64,000 nt of DNA, from contig NZ_FOUY01000011.1 of NCBI RefSeq assembly GCF_900115005.1, positions 124,001-188,000 of the forward strand, written 5' to 3'. Positions 24,367 through 31,641 of this stretch are shown piece after piece (positions within the stretch are counted from its first letter, which is position 1; each line of letters opens with the position of its first letter). Made by a program: the position numbers and the translations under genes. The notes beneath the pieces are model-generated. The model made no database searches. It was not told the DNA's origin and worked only from the letters and a program-made list of their open reading frames with translations. This stretch comes from Pseudonocardia ammonioxydans (GTDB lineage Bacteria; Actinomycetota; Actinomycetes; Mycobacteriales; Pseudonocardiaceae).

Positions 24367-25329
24367 TCAGCGCCGGAACAGCAGGATGCCGTAGCGGTGC
24401 GTGGGGTCGGTCCACTCGGCCTCCACGCGGAGCCCGTGCGACTCGACGTCGCGGCAGAACCGCTCCGGGTCGAACTTGGCCGAGAACCCGACGTTGATGC
24501 TCTCCCCGCGGCGCAGCTCCAGCTCCAGGTCGAGGCCGGGCAGCGCGATGCGCTGGTCCCGGCGGGCCCACAGCCGCCCGTCGACGACCTCGGCGCCGGC
24601 GTCGTAGTAGGCCACCGCCCGGTAGTCGTCGAGATCCAGCTGCCCACCGAAGCGGCGGGCCAGGTGCGCGAGGTGGTTGAGCCGGAACTCGGCGAACGCC
24701 GAGTGGCCGGGCGGGTCGTTGTAGCAGGTCTCGAACACCTCGGCGGATTTCAGGAAGTCGGCCGAGACCGCGAACGCGTCACCCGGGCGCAGCGTCGCCG
24801 CGATCCGGGCGAGCAGCGCGTCGCGCTCGGCAGCGGTCGTGTTCCCGATGTTGGCGCCGAGGAACAGCACCGCCAGCGGCGGCCCGCCGTCGTCGCGCAG
24901 CCGGTCGAGCCCGGCCTCGTAGCGCCCGCACAACCCGGACACGGCCAGTCCGGGCACGTCGGAGAGCCGATCGGCGGAGTGCTCCAGCATCTCCCGGCTG
25001 ACGTCGACCGGCAGGTACGTCGTGGGCCGGTCGCGGGCGCAGGCCTCCAGCAGCAGCCGGGTCTTCTTGGCGCTGCCCGAGCCGAGCTCGGCGACCCGGG
25101 GGGTGTCCAGCCGCGCGGCGATGTCGCCGCTGTGGCGGCGCAGCAGCTCCCATTCGACGCGCGTGAGGTAGTACGTCGGCAGCTCGGTGATCTGCTCGAA
25201 CAGCTCCGAGCCGCGGGCGTCGTAGCCGAACCACGGCGGGATGCGGGGCAGCTCCTCGGTGAGGCACTCGCGCAGCGGTGCGGTGTCGTCGAAGAATCCG
25301 GACTCGAGCTCGACCGGGTGCACGCTCAC
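24367..25329 (-). CDS. EgtD-like amino-acid N-methyltransferase with altered substrate pocket
   Basis: The 320-residue protein is colinear with EgtD, the histidine N-alpha-trimethylase of ergothioneine synthesis: SAM site ELGSGSAKKTRLLL (81-94), YLPVDVSREML (105-115), NIGN (160-163), Tyr203 and C-terminal FSAKF (282-286). Positions that bind the amino-acid backbone (Asn163, Tyr203) are kept. However, the residues matching EgtD Glu282 and Met252, which shape the imidazole pocket, are Gly281 and Gly251 here. A different amino-acid substrate is therefore inferred. No EgtB/EgtC gene accompanies it. GTG 25329 overlaps the diiron gene stop by four bases. Confidence 0.75.
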   Translation of the reverse strand: MSVHPVELESGFFDDTAPLRECLTEELPRIPPWFGYDARGSELFEQITELPTYYLTRVEWELLRRHSGDIAARLDTPRVAELGSGSAKKTRLLLEACARDRPTTYLPVDVSREMLEHSADRLSDVPGLAVSGLCGRYEAGLDRLRDDGGPPLAVLFLGANIGNTTAAERDALLARIAATLRPGDAFAVSADFLKSAEVFETCYNDPPGHSAFAEFRLNHLAHLARRFGGQLDLDDYRAVAYYDAGAEVVDGRLWARRDQRIALPGLDLELELRRGESINVGFSAKFDPERFCRDVESHGLRVEAEWTDPTHRYGILLFRR

Positions 25330-26378
25330 CGACCCGGCCCGTCCGGCAGCGGCGTGCGCAGGCTGGTGCGGCCGGCGGCCCACGCGTCGAGCATCGCCGT
25401 CCCGAGCCGGTCACCGAGGAATCCGGCGGCCCGGATCCCGAACACGATGTCGGCGGCCAGGGCGGGCTCCTCGGCGAGCAGCGGGTCCAGGACACCGCGC
25501 CGCAGGATCTGCTCGTGCACCGCGTCCGCCTCGACGTGCTCGTCGTAGAACCGGATCGCCGCGGGCCCGCACCCGAGCCGGCGCATGCCGCGCACCAGCC
25601 GCTCCGAGCCGGGCGACGACGTCAGCTCGACGAGCGCGAACTGGCCGACGAGCGCGCCGCGCAGGCTCCGGCGCAGCCCGCACAGCGACATGAAGTTCAC
25701 CTCGGCGAGGGTGGCGCCGGGGACGGCGTCGACGTGGTGGCCGTAGCCGTCGGGCAGCCCGAGCTCGCGCATCATGTCGGCGAACAGGGTCGCGTGCAGC
25801 CGTGCGGGGTCGCCGGCGCCGTACTCGTCGTGCTCGACGCTGACCAGCCCGGCCTTGGCCGCCCGCGGCAGCCGGGGGATGACCCACGCCTGTGGGTCGG
25901 CCTCCTTGAGGTGATAGATCGAGCGGTGCGCGACGTACTCGCGCAGCTGCCAGAGCTCGCCCCGGCGGTGCAGGTGGTGTGAGACGCCGGTCTCCGCGCC
26001 CGGTCCGACCGGCTCGACCAGGAGCTCGTCGACCGCCGCGGTGACGTCGTCGTCCGGCGGGACGTCGGCGCGCAGTGCGGCCAGGAACCGCTCCTCCAGC
26101 GCGCCGCGCAGGGCGAGAAGCTGCAGGTCCCACTCCCGGTCGTCGGGGACGCCGGCGAAGCCGCGATAGTGCAGCTCGTAGCAGCAGTGCAGGGCGAGCT
26201 GCAGGTCGTCGCCGTACGGGTCGGCGGCCGCTGCGTCGGGGCGCTGCGGGGGTTCCTCGCCGCGCAGCACGGCGAGCACGGCCGCCGACAGCGGCCCGCG
26301 CGGCTCCGGTAGCGGGGCCAGACCGGTGTGGACGGTCGGCGCGGGGCTCGACACTGCGGGGCTCGACACGGTGGTCAC
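25326..26378 (-). CDS. Iron-containing redox enzyme, haem-oxygenase-like diiron (HDO) family
   Basis: A 350-residue protein of the Haem_oxygenas_2/HDO superfamily. Family motifs are SIYHLKEADP (153-162), VEHDEYG (181-187) and YDEHVEADAVHE (278-289). His281, Asp285 and His288 have the H-x3-D-x2-H spacing of the metal ligands in CADD-type enzymes; Glu147/His156 and Glu182 or Glu185 are likely partners. Such enzymes oxidise amino acids or fatty acids (BesC, SznF, UndA). The N-terminal 20 residues are low complexity. GTG 26378 has GGGAGGAG upstream and overlaps the CDGSH stop (GTGA). Confidence 0.82.
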   Translation of the reverse strand: MTTVSSPAVSSPAPTVHTGLAPLPEPRGPLSAAVLAVLRGEEPPQRPDAAAADPYGDDLQLALHCCYELHYRGFAGVPDDREWDLQLLALRGALEERFLAALRADVPPDDDVTAAVDELLVEPVGPGAETGVSHHLHRRGELWQLREYVAHRSIYHLKEADPQAWVIPRLPRAAKAGLVSVEHDEYGAGDPARLHATLFADMMRELGLPDGYGHHVDAVPGATLAEVNFMSLCGLRRSLRGALVGQFALVELTSSPGSERLVRGMRRLGCGPAAIRFYDEHVEADAVHEQILRRGVLDPLLAEEPALAADIVFGIRAAGFLGDRLGTAMLDAWAAGRTSLRTPLPDGPGR

Positions 26379-26608
26379 GAGTGGTTCTCCTCCCTGACCC
26401 GGGTGCGGTGGCTGGTGTCGCAGAACGGTGGACGCCGGGTCCGCCGGCACGTGCACAGCGCGGTGACGGCACGCTCGGAGCGGAGCCGGCGACCGTCGGG
26501 CAGCTCGACCTCCACGGGGCCGTGGACCAGCACCGGGCCGTCGTCGGTCAGTGTCACGCGGGTGGGGGTGCCGGGGGCGGGCGTGCCGTGGGCGGGATCA
26601 GCAGGCAC
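26375..26608 (-). CDS. CDGSH-type iron-sulfur protein
   Basis: A 77-residue protein whose C-terminal half holds the CDGSH pattern: Cys52, Cys54, Cys63 and His67 (CTCRR...PFCDTSH), ligands for a 3Cys-1His [2Fe-2S] cluster. Single-motif bacterial CDGSH proteins are thought to carry electrons or clusters. GTG 26608 overlaps the methyltransferase stop by 11 bases; its own stop overlaps the diiron gene. It is a plausible electron donor to the diiron enzyme, an inference from gene order. Confidence 0.85.
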   Translation of the reverse strand: MPADPAHGTPAPGTPTRVTLTDDGPVLVHGPVEVELPDGRRLRSERAVTALCTCRRTRRPPFCDTSHRTRVREENHS

Positions 26609-27260
26609 GGGTCGCCTCGACCACCACGAGCTCCTCGTCGGTCGTGCCCCGCTCGACCATCCCGCGGGCCTCGTGCAGCGCCGAGCGGGCACGCATCACC
26701 GGGCCCAGCGGGATCCGCAGGCGCTCGACGACCCGGCCGGTCAGGCCGCGACCGGCGAGCCGCTCCAGGGTGCGGTCCACGTCGGACACCGCACTGTGCA
26801 CCATGAGCAACGCCCCGTCCGGCTCCAGGTGATCGGCGGCGCCGTCGCAGATGCGGTCGATCAACCGGCGCCCGTCGCGGCCGCCGTCCCAGCTGCGGGC
26901 GCTGCGGTGGCGCGGCAGCCGGTCGGAGGGGGAGGGCACGTACGGCGGATTCGCGGTGATCAACCCGAACCGGCGGCCGGGCACGGCGGCGAACAGGTCG
27001 CCGCGGTGCACCGCCAGCCCGGCGCGGTGCAGCCGGCCGTTGAGCCGGGCCGCGCACGTCGCACGCCGCGACAGGTCGACCGCGCTGACCGACCGGGCCC
27101 CGCTGCGCGCGGCGGCCAGCGCCACGGTGCCGGTCCCGGTGCAGAGATCGAGCACGTCGCGCGCGGGTGCCCGGCCGGACCGCGCGACGGCGCGGCCGAG
27201 CAGCTCCGAGTCGGACTGCGGCCGGTAGACACCGGGCGGGCAGAGCAGCAGCGCCGCCAT
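26598..27260 (-). CDS. HemK/PrmC-like SAM methyltransferase
   Basis: The 220-residue protein has SAM motif DLCTGTGTVALAAA (38-51) and the N6/N5-type catalytic motif NPPY (104-107), as in PrmC/HemK and MTQ2 enzymes that methylate glutamine amides, without the N-terminal helical domain of true PrmC. It could modify a protein or a small amide. No Shine-Dalgarno precedes the ATG at 27260; instead the stop of a 27-codon frame ends one base before it, suggesting translational coupling. It is the first full gene of the four-gene operon. Confidence 0.8.
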   Translation of the reverse strand: MAALLLCPPGVYRPQSDSELLGRAVARSGRAPARDVLDLCTGTGTVALAAARSGARSVSAVDLSRRATCAARLNGRLHRAGLAVHRGDLFAAVPGRRFGLITANPPYVPSPSDRLPRHRSARSWDGGRDGRRLIDRICDGAADHLEPDGALLMVHSAVSDVDRTLERLAGRGLTGRVVERLRIPLGPVMRARSALHEARGMVERGTTDEELVVVEATRAC

Positions 27261-27261
27261 G

Positions 27262-27345
27262 TCAGGACGCCGCCGCGGCGGTCGTGGGCCGGTGCACGGC
27301 GCGGGCGCCGGACGCCCGGCGGGACATGGGGGCAGGTGTCTTCAT
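27262..27345 (-). CDS. 27-residue ORF heading the methyltransferase/diiron operon
   Basis: ATG 27345 follows GAGAGG at nine bases and opens a 27-codon frame (start MKTPAPMSRRASG, end TTAAAAS) whose TGA lies one base from the ATG of the HemK-like gene. That gene has no ribosome binding site of its own, which favours real translation here. It could be a leader peptide, a coupling ORF, or a small substrate peptide for the operon's methyltransferases. It is basic and Ala/Arg-rich; I recognise no family. Confidence 0.4.
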   Translation of the reverse strand: MKTPAPMSRRASGARAVHRPTTAAAAS

Positions 27346-27389
27346 CACCGAGAACCTCTCGTCGTACGGCACGGCTGACGATCACCGGG

Positions 27390-27413
27390 TACCCACCGGC
27401 ACGCCGTTCATCC
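27390..27413 (-). promoter_or_regulatory. SigB/SigF-type promoter for the methyltransferase/diiron operon
   Basis: On the - strand GGAT (27413-27410), 15 bases, GGGTA (27394-27390), 44 bases before the 27-codon ORF. It is divergent from the catalase promoter about 85 bases away. Confidence 0.5.
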
Positions 27414-27495
27414 GTACCGCGTGAGCCGCTGGGGTGTGAGTGTCGCCCGGTGGAGCCCCGGCCGGAAGGAACGCGTCCCGGCGCGACGGTTCCGG

Positions 27496-27519
27496 GATTC
27501 GACCGGCGCCGGCCGGGTA
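27496..27519 (+). promoter_or_regulatory. SigB/SigF-type promoter for Mn catalase
   Basis: GATT, 15 bases, GGGTA, about 53 bases before the catalase GTG at 27573. Confidence 0.55.
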
Positions 27520-27572
27520 GGAGGGTGCCGCCGCCGGAGTGGTGGTGACCCGATCGACCCGGGAGGTCGACA

Positions 27573-28439
27573 GTGTTCCGACACACCAAGCTGCTGCAGT
27601 GCGAGGCCAAGCCGGACGGGCCGGACGCGGTCCTGGCCCGCAAGATCCAGGAACTCATCGGCGGAGCGTGGGGCGAGATGACGGTCGCGACCCAGTACCT
27701 GTTCCAGGGCTGGAACTGCCGCATCGAGGGCAAGTACAAGGACCTGATCATGGACACGGCCACCGAGGAGATCGGCCACGTCGAGATGCTGGCGACGATG
27801 GTCGCCCGTCTGCTCGAGAACGCGCCGGCGACCGAGGTCGCCCACGGGGTCACCGATCCGGCGGTGGCCGCGGCGGTGGGCGGCATGGACGTGCAGCAGG
27901 CCATCGTCGCCGGTGGCGGCGCGACCCCGCGCGACTCCAACGGCGTCCCCTGGAGCGGTGGGTACATCGTCGCGTCCGGGAACCTGCTGGCCGACTTCCG
28001 CACCAACGTGGCGGCCGAGGCCCAGGGCCGGCTGCAGACCGCGCGGATCTTCAACATGACCGACGACCCCGGTGTGCGCGAGATGCTGAAGTTCAACCTC
28101 GCCCGCGACACGGTCCACCAGAAGCAGTGGCTCAAGGCCATCGAGGAGCTGCAGGCCGACGGCATCGAGGACGACATCGCCCCGGACGCCCTGCTCGACG
28201 TGGAGGACCAGGTCCACAACAACACGATCTGGCAGCTCTCCGACGGCGGCTCGGGTCCGAGCGGTGGCTGGAGCACGGGCGAGGACGCGATCGAGTACCT
28301 CACCGACCCGGAACCGCTCGGCGGGCCCGCGACCGCGCCGAAGCCGGACCCGAAGCTCTACGGCAGCTACGCCGCCGTCGAGAACGCCAAGGGCACCGTG
28401 AAGGGCAAGGCCCAGCAGGCGGGCGAGCGGCTCGGGTGA
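27573..28439 (+). CDS. Manganese catalase
   Basis: The 288-residue protein is a non-haem dimanganese catalase that disproportionates hydrogen peroxide. Ligand motifs of the four-helix bundle are visible: Glu in GGAWGEMTVATQY, the EEIGHVEM pair near residues 66-71, Glu in VAAEAQGR (about 148) and His in RDTVHQKQW (about 182). The C-terminal 25 residues (AVENAKGTVKGKAQQAGERLG) resemble a CsbD-like amphipathic tail. GTG 27573 has GGGAGG upstream. A stress-type promoter precedes it and a hairpin terminator follows. Confidence 0.92.
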   Translation: MFRHTKLLQCEAKPDGPDAVLARKIQELIGGAWGEMTVATQYLFQGWNCRIEGKYKDLIMDTATEEIGHVEMLATMVARLLENAPATEVAHGVTDPAVAAAVGGMDVQQAIVAGGGATPRDSNGVPWSGGYIVASGNLLADFRTNVAAEAQGRLQTARIFNMTDDPGVREMLKFNLARDTVHQKQWLKAIEELQADGIEDDIAPDALLDVEDQVHNNTIWQLSDGGSGPSGGWSTGEDAIEYLTDPEPLGGPATAPKPDPKLYGSYAAVENAKGTVKGKAQQAGERLG

Positions 28440-28446
28440 CCGTGCT

Positions 28447-28473
28447 CCCTGCCGGTTGCGTGGGCCGGCAGGG
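28447..28473. terminator. Hairpin terminator after Mn catalase
   Basis: CCCTGCCGG and CCGGCAGGG form a perfect 9-bp stem around a 9-base loop, eight bases after the catalase stop. Confidence 0.7.
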
Positions 28474-28499
28474 GACACATCGCCGGCACGGGCCGGGAG

Positions 28500-28725
28500 T
28501 CAGCCGTCGGTACCGGACGGTGCCCCTGAGCTTCCGAGCTCGCGGTGGGCGGGTCGCCAGGGTCTCGGCGATGTCGGACAGCTTGACATTGAGGTCCTGC
28601 GAGGTGCGGCGCAGGATGTCGAACGCCGCACCGGCGTCGATGTTGCGGCCGGCCGTCAGGATGCCTTTGGCCTGCCCGATGACGTCGCGGCTGTCGACCG
28701 CGCGCCGCAGGTTGGTCTCCATCAT
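28500..28725 (-). pseudogene. ANTAR-domain remnant, N-truncated and frameshifted
   Basis: From ATG 28725 the frame gives an ANTAR domain (LRRAVDSRDVIGQAKGILTAGRNI, then AFDILRRTSQDLNVKLSDIAETLATR), very like the ends of the GAF-ANTAR protein at 31642-32400. No GAF or PAS domain precedes it. After RPPR near 28548 the open frame turns Arg/Cys-rich and runs antisense into the catalase gene, while the next frame reads ELGSSGAPSGTDG and stops at 28500. A single missing base explains this. It may be decayed or an ANTAR-only protein with a sequencing error. Confidence 0.6.
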
Positions 28726-28961
28726 CTGCGCGCTCGTGCCGGCGCCGGGGCACGCAGGCCGCTGTCGGATCGTACGCTGGGCCGGGACGGCGCAGCCTCT
28801 GTACCGTTCCCACGATGACCTTCGACCGGGACCCGACGTGGCCGCCGGCCGGACCCACACCTTCGAGGACCTCACGGGTGCCTGCGACGACCGCGAGACG
28901 GAGCTGCGCGGAGTCCGACCGGGTCCGTGGCCGGGAACTCGTCCGAGGGAGGCACCTGACG

Positions 28962-29354
28962 GTGGGGAGCAGGACGGGACGCGACCGCACGACGTACCGG
29001 GGCGCCCGGTACACCCGCAGCTGGTTCACGCTGCTCGCCGGGATGCCCCTGGTGTTCGGCATCTACGTGTCGATTCTGGACGGCACGTCGGGCTGGCTCC
29101 TGCTCGCGCCGCTGACCGTGGTGATCATCGGGGCGCTGTGGCTGATCCCGCTGGCCGTCGTCTCGGACGAGGGCATCCGGCTCGTCCTGCGGGGGACGGT
29201 CGTGCCCTGGTCCCGGGTGACCGCCGTGCTCGACCCCCGGCCCGGTGACGAGGTGGTGCGGCTCGAGCTGGTCGACGGGCGCGTCGTCCGGGTGCCCGGC
29301 GTGCCGCCCGCCGCAGTGCCCGCGCTCCGGGCGCGGCACACCGGTAGGTCCTGA
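28962..29354 (+). CDS. PH-domain-like membrane protein
   Basis: From GTG 28962 (GAGGGAGG nine bases upstream) it gives 130 residues: a basic N-terminus, two membrane helices (about 21-41 and 45-66) and a cytoplasmic beta-rich domain (GIRLVLRGTVVPWSRVTAVLDP...RLELVDGRVVRVPG) typical of bacterial PH (bPH2-like) proteins. A longer frame from 28815 was rejected because its first 49 residues are Arg/Thr/Pro-rich and lack coding character. Function unknown; these proteins sit in the cell membrane. Confidence 0.65.
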   Translation: MGSRTGRDRTTYRGARYTRSWFTLLAGMPLVFGIYVSILDGTSGWLLLAPLTVVIIGALWLIPLAVVSDEGIRLVLRGTVVPWSRVTAVLDPRPGDEVVRLELVDGRVVRVPGVPPAAVPALRARHTGRS

Positions 29355-29362
29355 CCGTTCCC

Positions 29363-29386
29363 GCATCGGCGCGCCTCGTCGGGGTA
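29363..29386 (+). promoter_or_regulatory. SigB/SigF-type promoter
   Basis: GCAT, 15 bases, GGGTA(C); ten bases separate GGGTA from the ATG at 29397, so the message would be near-leaderless. Confidence 0.5.
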
Positions 29387-29396
29387 CCCGGCCGGC

Positions 29397-30329
29397 ATGG
29401 ACATCCGGGACGGCGTGGTCGTGGTCACGGGTGCCTCGAGCGGCATCGGGCGGGAGACTGCGCTGGCCCTGGCCCACGCGGGAGCGCACCCGGTCCTGCT
29501 GGCCCGCCGCCGGGGCGCCCTGGATGAGGTCGCCGAGCGGTGCCGCCGGCACGGCGCGCGGCCGGTGGTCGCGCCGGCGGACGTCACCGACGGGGAGGCC
29601 GTGCAGCAGGTCGCCGACACCGCGCTGCAGCGCCACGGCCGGCTCGACGGCTGGGTCAACGCGGCATCGGTGATGGAGTTCGGCACCGTCCTCGACGTCC
29701 CGCCGGAGGATGTGCGGCGGGTGCTGGACGTCAACCTGATGGGCGCGGTCCACGGCTGCCGGGCCGCGCTGCCACCGATGATCGCCGAGGGGCGCGGGGC
29801 GGTCGTCAACGTGTCGTCGATCCTCGGGGTGATCGCGCTGCCGTTCGGCGCGGGGTACACGATGACCAAGTTCGGGCTGCGTGGCCTCGGGGTCTCACTG
29901 CGTCAGGAGCTGCGGCTGAACGAGGTCACCGGTGTCGGGGTCTCCACCGTGCTGCCGGCGGCGGTGGACACCCCGATCTGGTCCGCGGCGGGCAACCGCA
30001 CCGCCCGCACGCCGCACCCACCGCCTCCGGTGGCCGATCCCGGCGACGTCGCGCAGGCGGTGCTGGAACGCCTGCGCGTCCCGCGCCGGGAAACGGTGGT
30101 GGGCGCGCTCCCGGCGCGGGCACTCGTGTACGCGCACGCGTTCCTGCCCGAGGTGGTCGAGCGGGTGTTCGCCACCGTGTTCGACATGATCGGGCTCCGC
30201 GGAGACGGCCCGGCCCGGCCGGGCGCCGGCAACCTGTTCGCGCCGGTGCACGCGGTCGATCAGGAGGCCTCCTGTTCGCGGGCATCCCTCTCGAGGGCTT
30301 CGATGCGGTGTCGTTCGCGGAAGCCGTAG
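29397..30329 (+). CDS. Short-chain dehydrogenase/reductase
   Basis: A 310-residue classical SDR: cofactor motif TGASSGIG (11-18), NAAS motif, catalytic Ser in NVSSILG and YTMTK (Tyr-x3-Lys), followed by an extended C-terminal helical part seen in membrane-associated SDRs. The substrate is unknown. No ribosome binding site is seen; the stress-type promoter lies ten bases before the ATG. The last 20 or so residues (CSRASLSRASM...) are out of character and overlap the convergent membrane gene by 70 bases, so the native stop near 30270 may have been lost to a frameshift. Confidence 0.85.
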   Translation: MDIRDGVVVVTGASSGIGRETALALAHAGAHPVLLARRRGALDEVAERCRRHGARPVVAPADVTDGEAVQQVADTALQRHGRLDGWVNAASVMEFGTVLDVPPEDVRRVLDVNLMGAVHGCRAALPPMIAEGRGAVVNVSSILGVIALPFGAGYTMTKFGLRGLGVSLRQELRLNEVTGVGVSTVLPAAVDTPIWSAAGNRTARTPHPPPPVADPGDVAQAVLERLRVPRRETVVGALPARALVYAHAFLPEVVERVFATVFDMIGLRGDGPARPGAGNLFAPVHAVDQEASCSRASLSRASMRCRSRKP

Positions 30330-31414
30330 GTGGCGTGGCGGATGGTGGTGTCGTCCTCGAGGCCGGAACCGACCGCCCCGGCGACCATGCCCATCACGGT
30401 CGCCATCAGGGCGGAATCGAGGTAGTCGCCGAACCCGCTCGGATGGCCCAGGTTCGTGGCGAGGTAGTCCGGCGTGATGAACAGCAGGCAGGCCAGCAGG
30501 ACGCCGGCGAACAGGGTGGTGAAGAACATCACGGCGCCCATCGCGACCGTGAGCAGCGTGCTGGCATTGCGCAGCGTGGTCGGCACGTCGTCACGGCGGG
30601 TCGGCGTGACGCGAGGCTGCCACAGCCCGTGGTTGGCGACGAGCCAGACGACATAGATCGCGATCGCGGCGATGCACGCCAGCGCGATCCGCCAGCCCGA
30701 CAGCGAGTCGGCCAGCATCCAGATGCTGGAGTAGAGCACTCCGAACGCGGAGCCGGCCAGGGACCCACCCAGCGCGGCCGACAGACCCCATGCCAGCTGC
30801 CAGGGCCGATTCGCGCGGGTCATGCCGAGCAGCAGCCGGAGTCTCCCGACCCGGTGCCCGAGCGCGATCTTGCCACTGACGTCGGGGTCGATAGGGTCGA
30901 GCACGCGCAGGGTGCGGGCACGGTGCAGGTGCGGGTCGTCGCGCAACGGCGTGCGGGTCCCGTCCGGGGCCACGACATCCACGGCCAGGTGCACGGCGAG
31001 GGTCGCCACGAGCCGGCGGGTGCGGCGCACCACGTCGAGGCCGCCGAGCGCCGGCAGCGACACCACCGCGGTGCTGTCGTCGGCACCGACCTCGGCCACC
31101 ACCACGCCGTGGGCATCCTGCAACGGTGCGTCGGTCAGGCAGATGGCCAGGTCCCAGTCCGTGGTCCGGACCCGTTCGCGGGCCCGGTCGAGCAGGCGTT
31201 CGTAGGTCGAGCGCGCCTCGAACGCGTCGCGCACGACCTCGATCCGCCAGCGCACCGCGACGTCGGCCACCTGTGCGGTCAGCCGGGCTTCCAGACTGTC
31301 GTGCAACCGGTCGGCGACCATCGACGGAAGGTCCGGATCGGCGAGGAGACCGACCACGACCTCGCGGCCCTCGGCGGACACGGTCTCGCCCGATGATGCG
31401 GCAGCTGTGCTCAC
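30260..31414 (-). CDS. Membrane protein with N-terminal cytosolic domain
   Basis: About 384 residues from GTG 31414. Residues 15-150 form a soluble alpha/beta domain (VVVGLLADPDLPSMVADRL, WDLAICLTDAPL, VSLPALGGLDVVRR); residues 190-350 carry about four membrane helices, and the tail is charged. Actinomycete homologues are sometimes labelled methylene-tetrahydrofolate dehydrogenase, for which I see no support. The GTG overlaps the stop of a 62-codon frame (GTGA), so translation may be coupled to it. The start is uncertain; in-frame GTGs also occur up to about 31450. Confidence 0.6.
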   Translation of the reverse strand: MSTAAASSGETVSAEGREVVVGLLADPDLPSMVADRLHDSLEARLTAQVADVAVRWRIEVVRDAFEARSTYERLLDRARERVRTTDWDLAICLTDAPLQDAHGVVVAEVGADDSTAVVSLPALGGLDVVRRTRRLVATLAVHLAVDVVAPDGTRTPLRDDPHLHRARTLRVLDPIDPDVSGKIALGHRVGRLRLLLGMTRANRPWQLAWGLSAALGGSLAGSAFGVLYSSIWMLADSLSGWRIALACIAAIAIYVVWLVANHGLWQPRVTPTRRDDVPTTLRNASTLLTVAMGAVMFFTTLFAGVLLACLLFITPDYLATNLGHPSGFGDYLDSALMATVMGMVAGAVGSGLEDDTTIRHATYGFRERHRIEALERDAREQEAS

Positions 31415-31599
31415 GACGTGGGCCACTGCAGGGTCGGCCGCTGGGCCGGGCCCGTGCACTGGCGGGACAGTGACGGCGTCCGGTGATCTCTCACCCCGAT
31501 GCTCCGCCGATGCGCGCCTCCGGCACCGCAGTCGGAGAACCCGGACACGGATGCACGTTCGCCGCGCTCGAGCGTGACGGTCTCTTCGGTCTCGGCCAT
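31411..31599 (-). CDS. 62-residue ORF upstream of and overlapping the membrane protein gene
   Basis: ATG 31599 stands ten bases after a stress-type promoter (31610-31634), the same geometry as three other genes here, and the frame ends in a GTGA overlap with the next start. The first 20 residues (MAETEETVTLERGERASV) look coding; the rest is Arg/Ser/Pro-rich. Either it is a small protein coupled to the membrane protein, or it is that protein's true N-terminus, separated by a single-base frameshift. Confidence 0.4.
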   Translation of the reverse strand: MAETEETVTLERGERASVSGFSDCGAGGAHRRSIGVRDHRTPSLSRQCTGPAQRPTLQWPTS

Positions 31600-31609
31600 C
31601 CTGTGCAGC

Positions 31610-31634
31610 TACCCGCACCTGCGGCGGCCCATAC
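31610..31634 (-). promoter_or_regulatory. SigB/SigF-type promoter
   Basis: On the - strand GTAT (31634-31631), 16 bases, GGGTA (31614-31610), ten bases before ATG 31599. Confidence 0.5.
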
Positions 31635-31641
31635 CTGCACG

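Noticed and set aside
24367..25329. Ergothioneine biosynthesis (egtD) as a plain assignment
   Set aside because: No egtB, egtC or egtA genes are adjacent and the two residues that define histidine binding are glycine.
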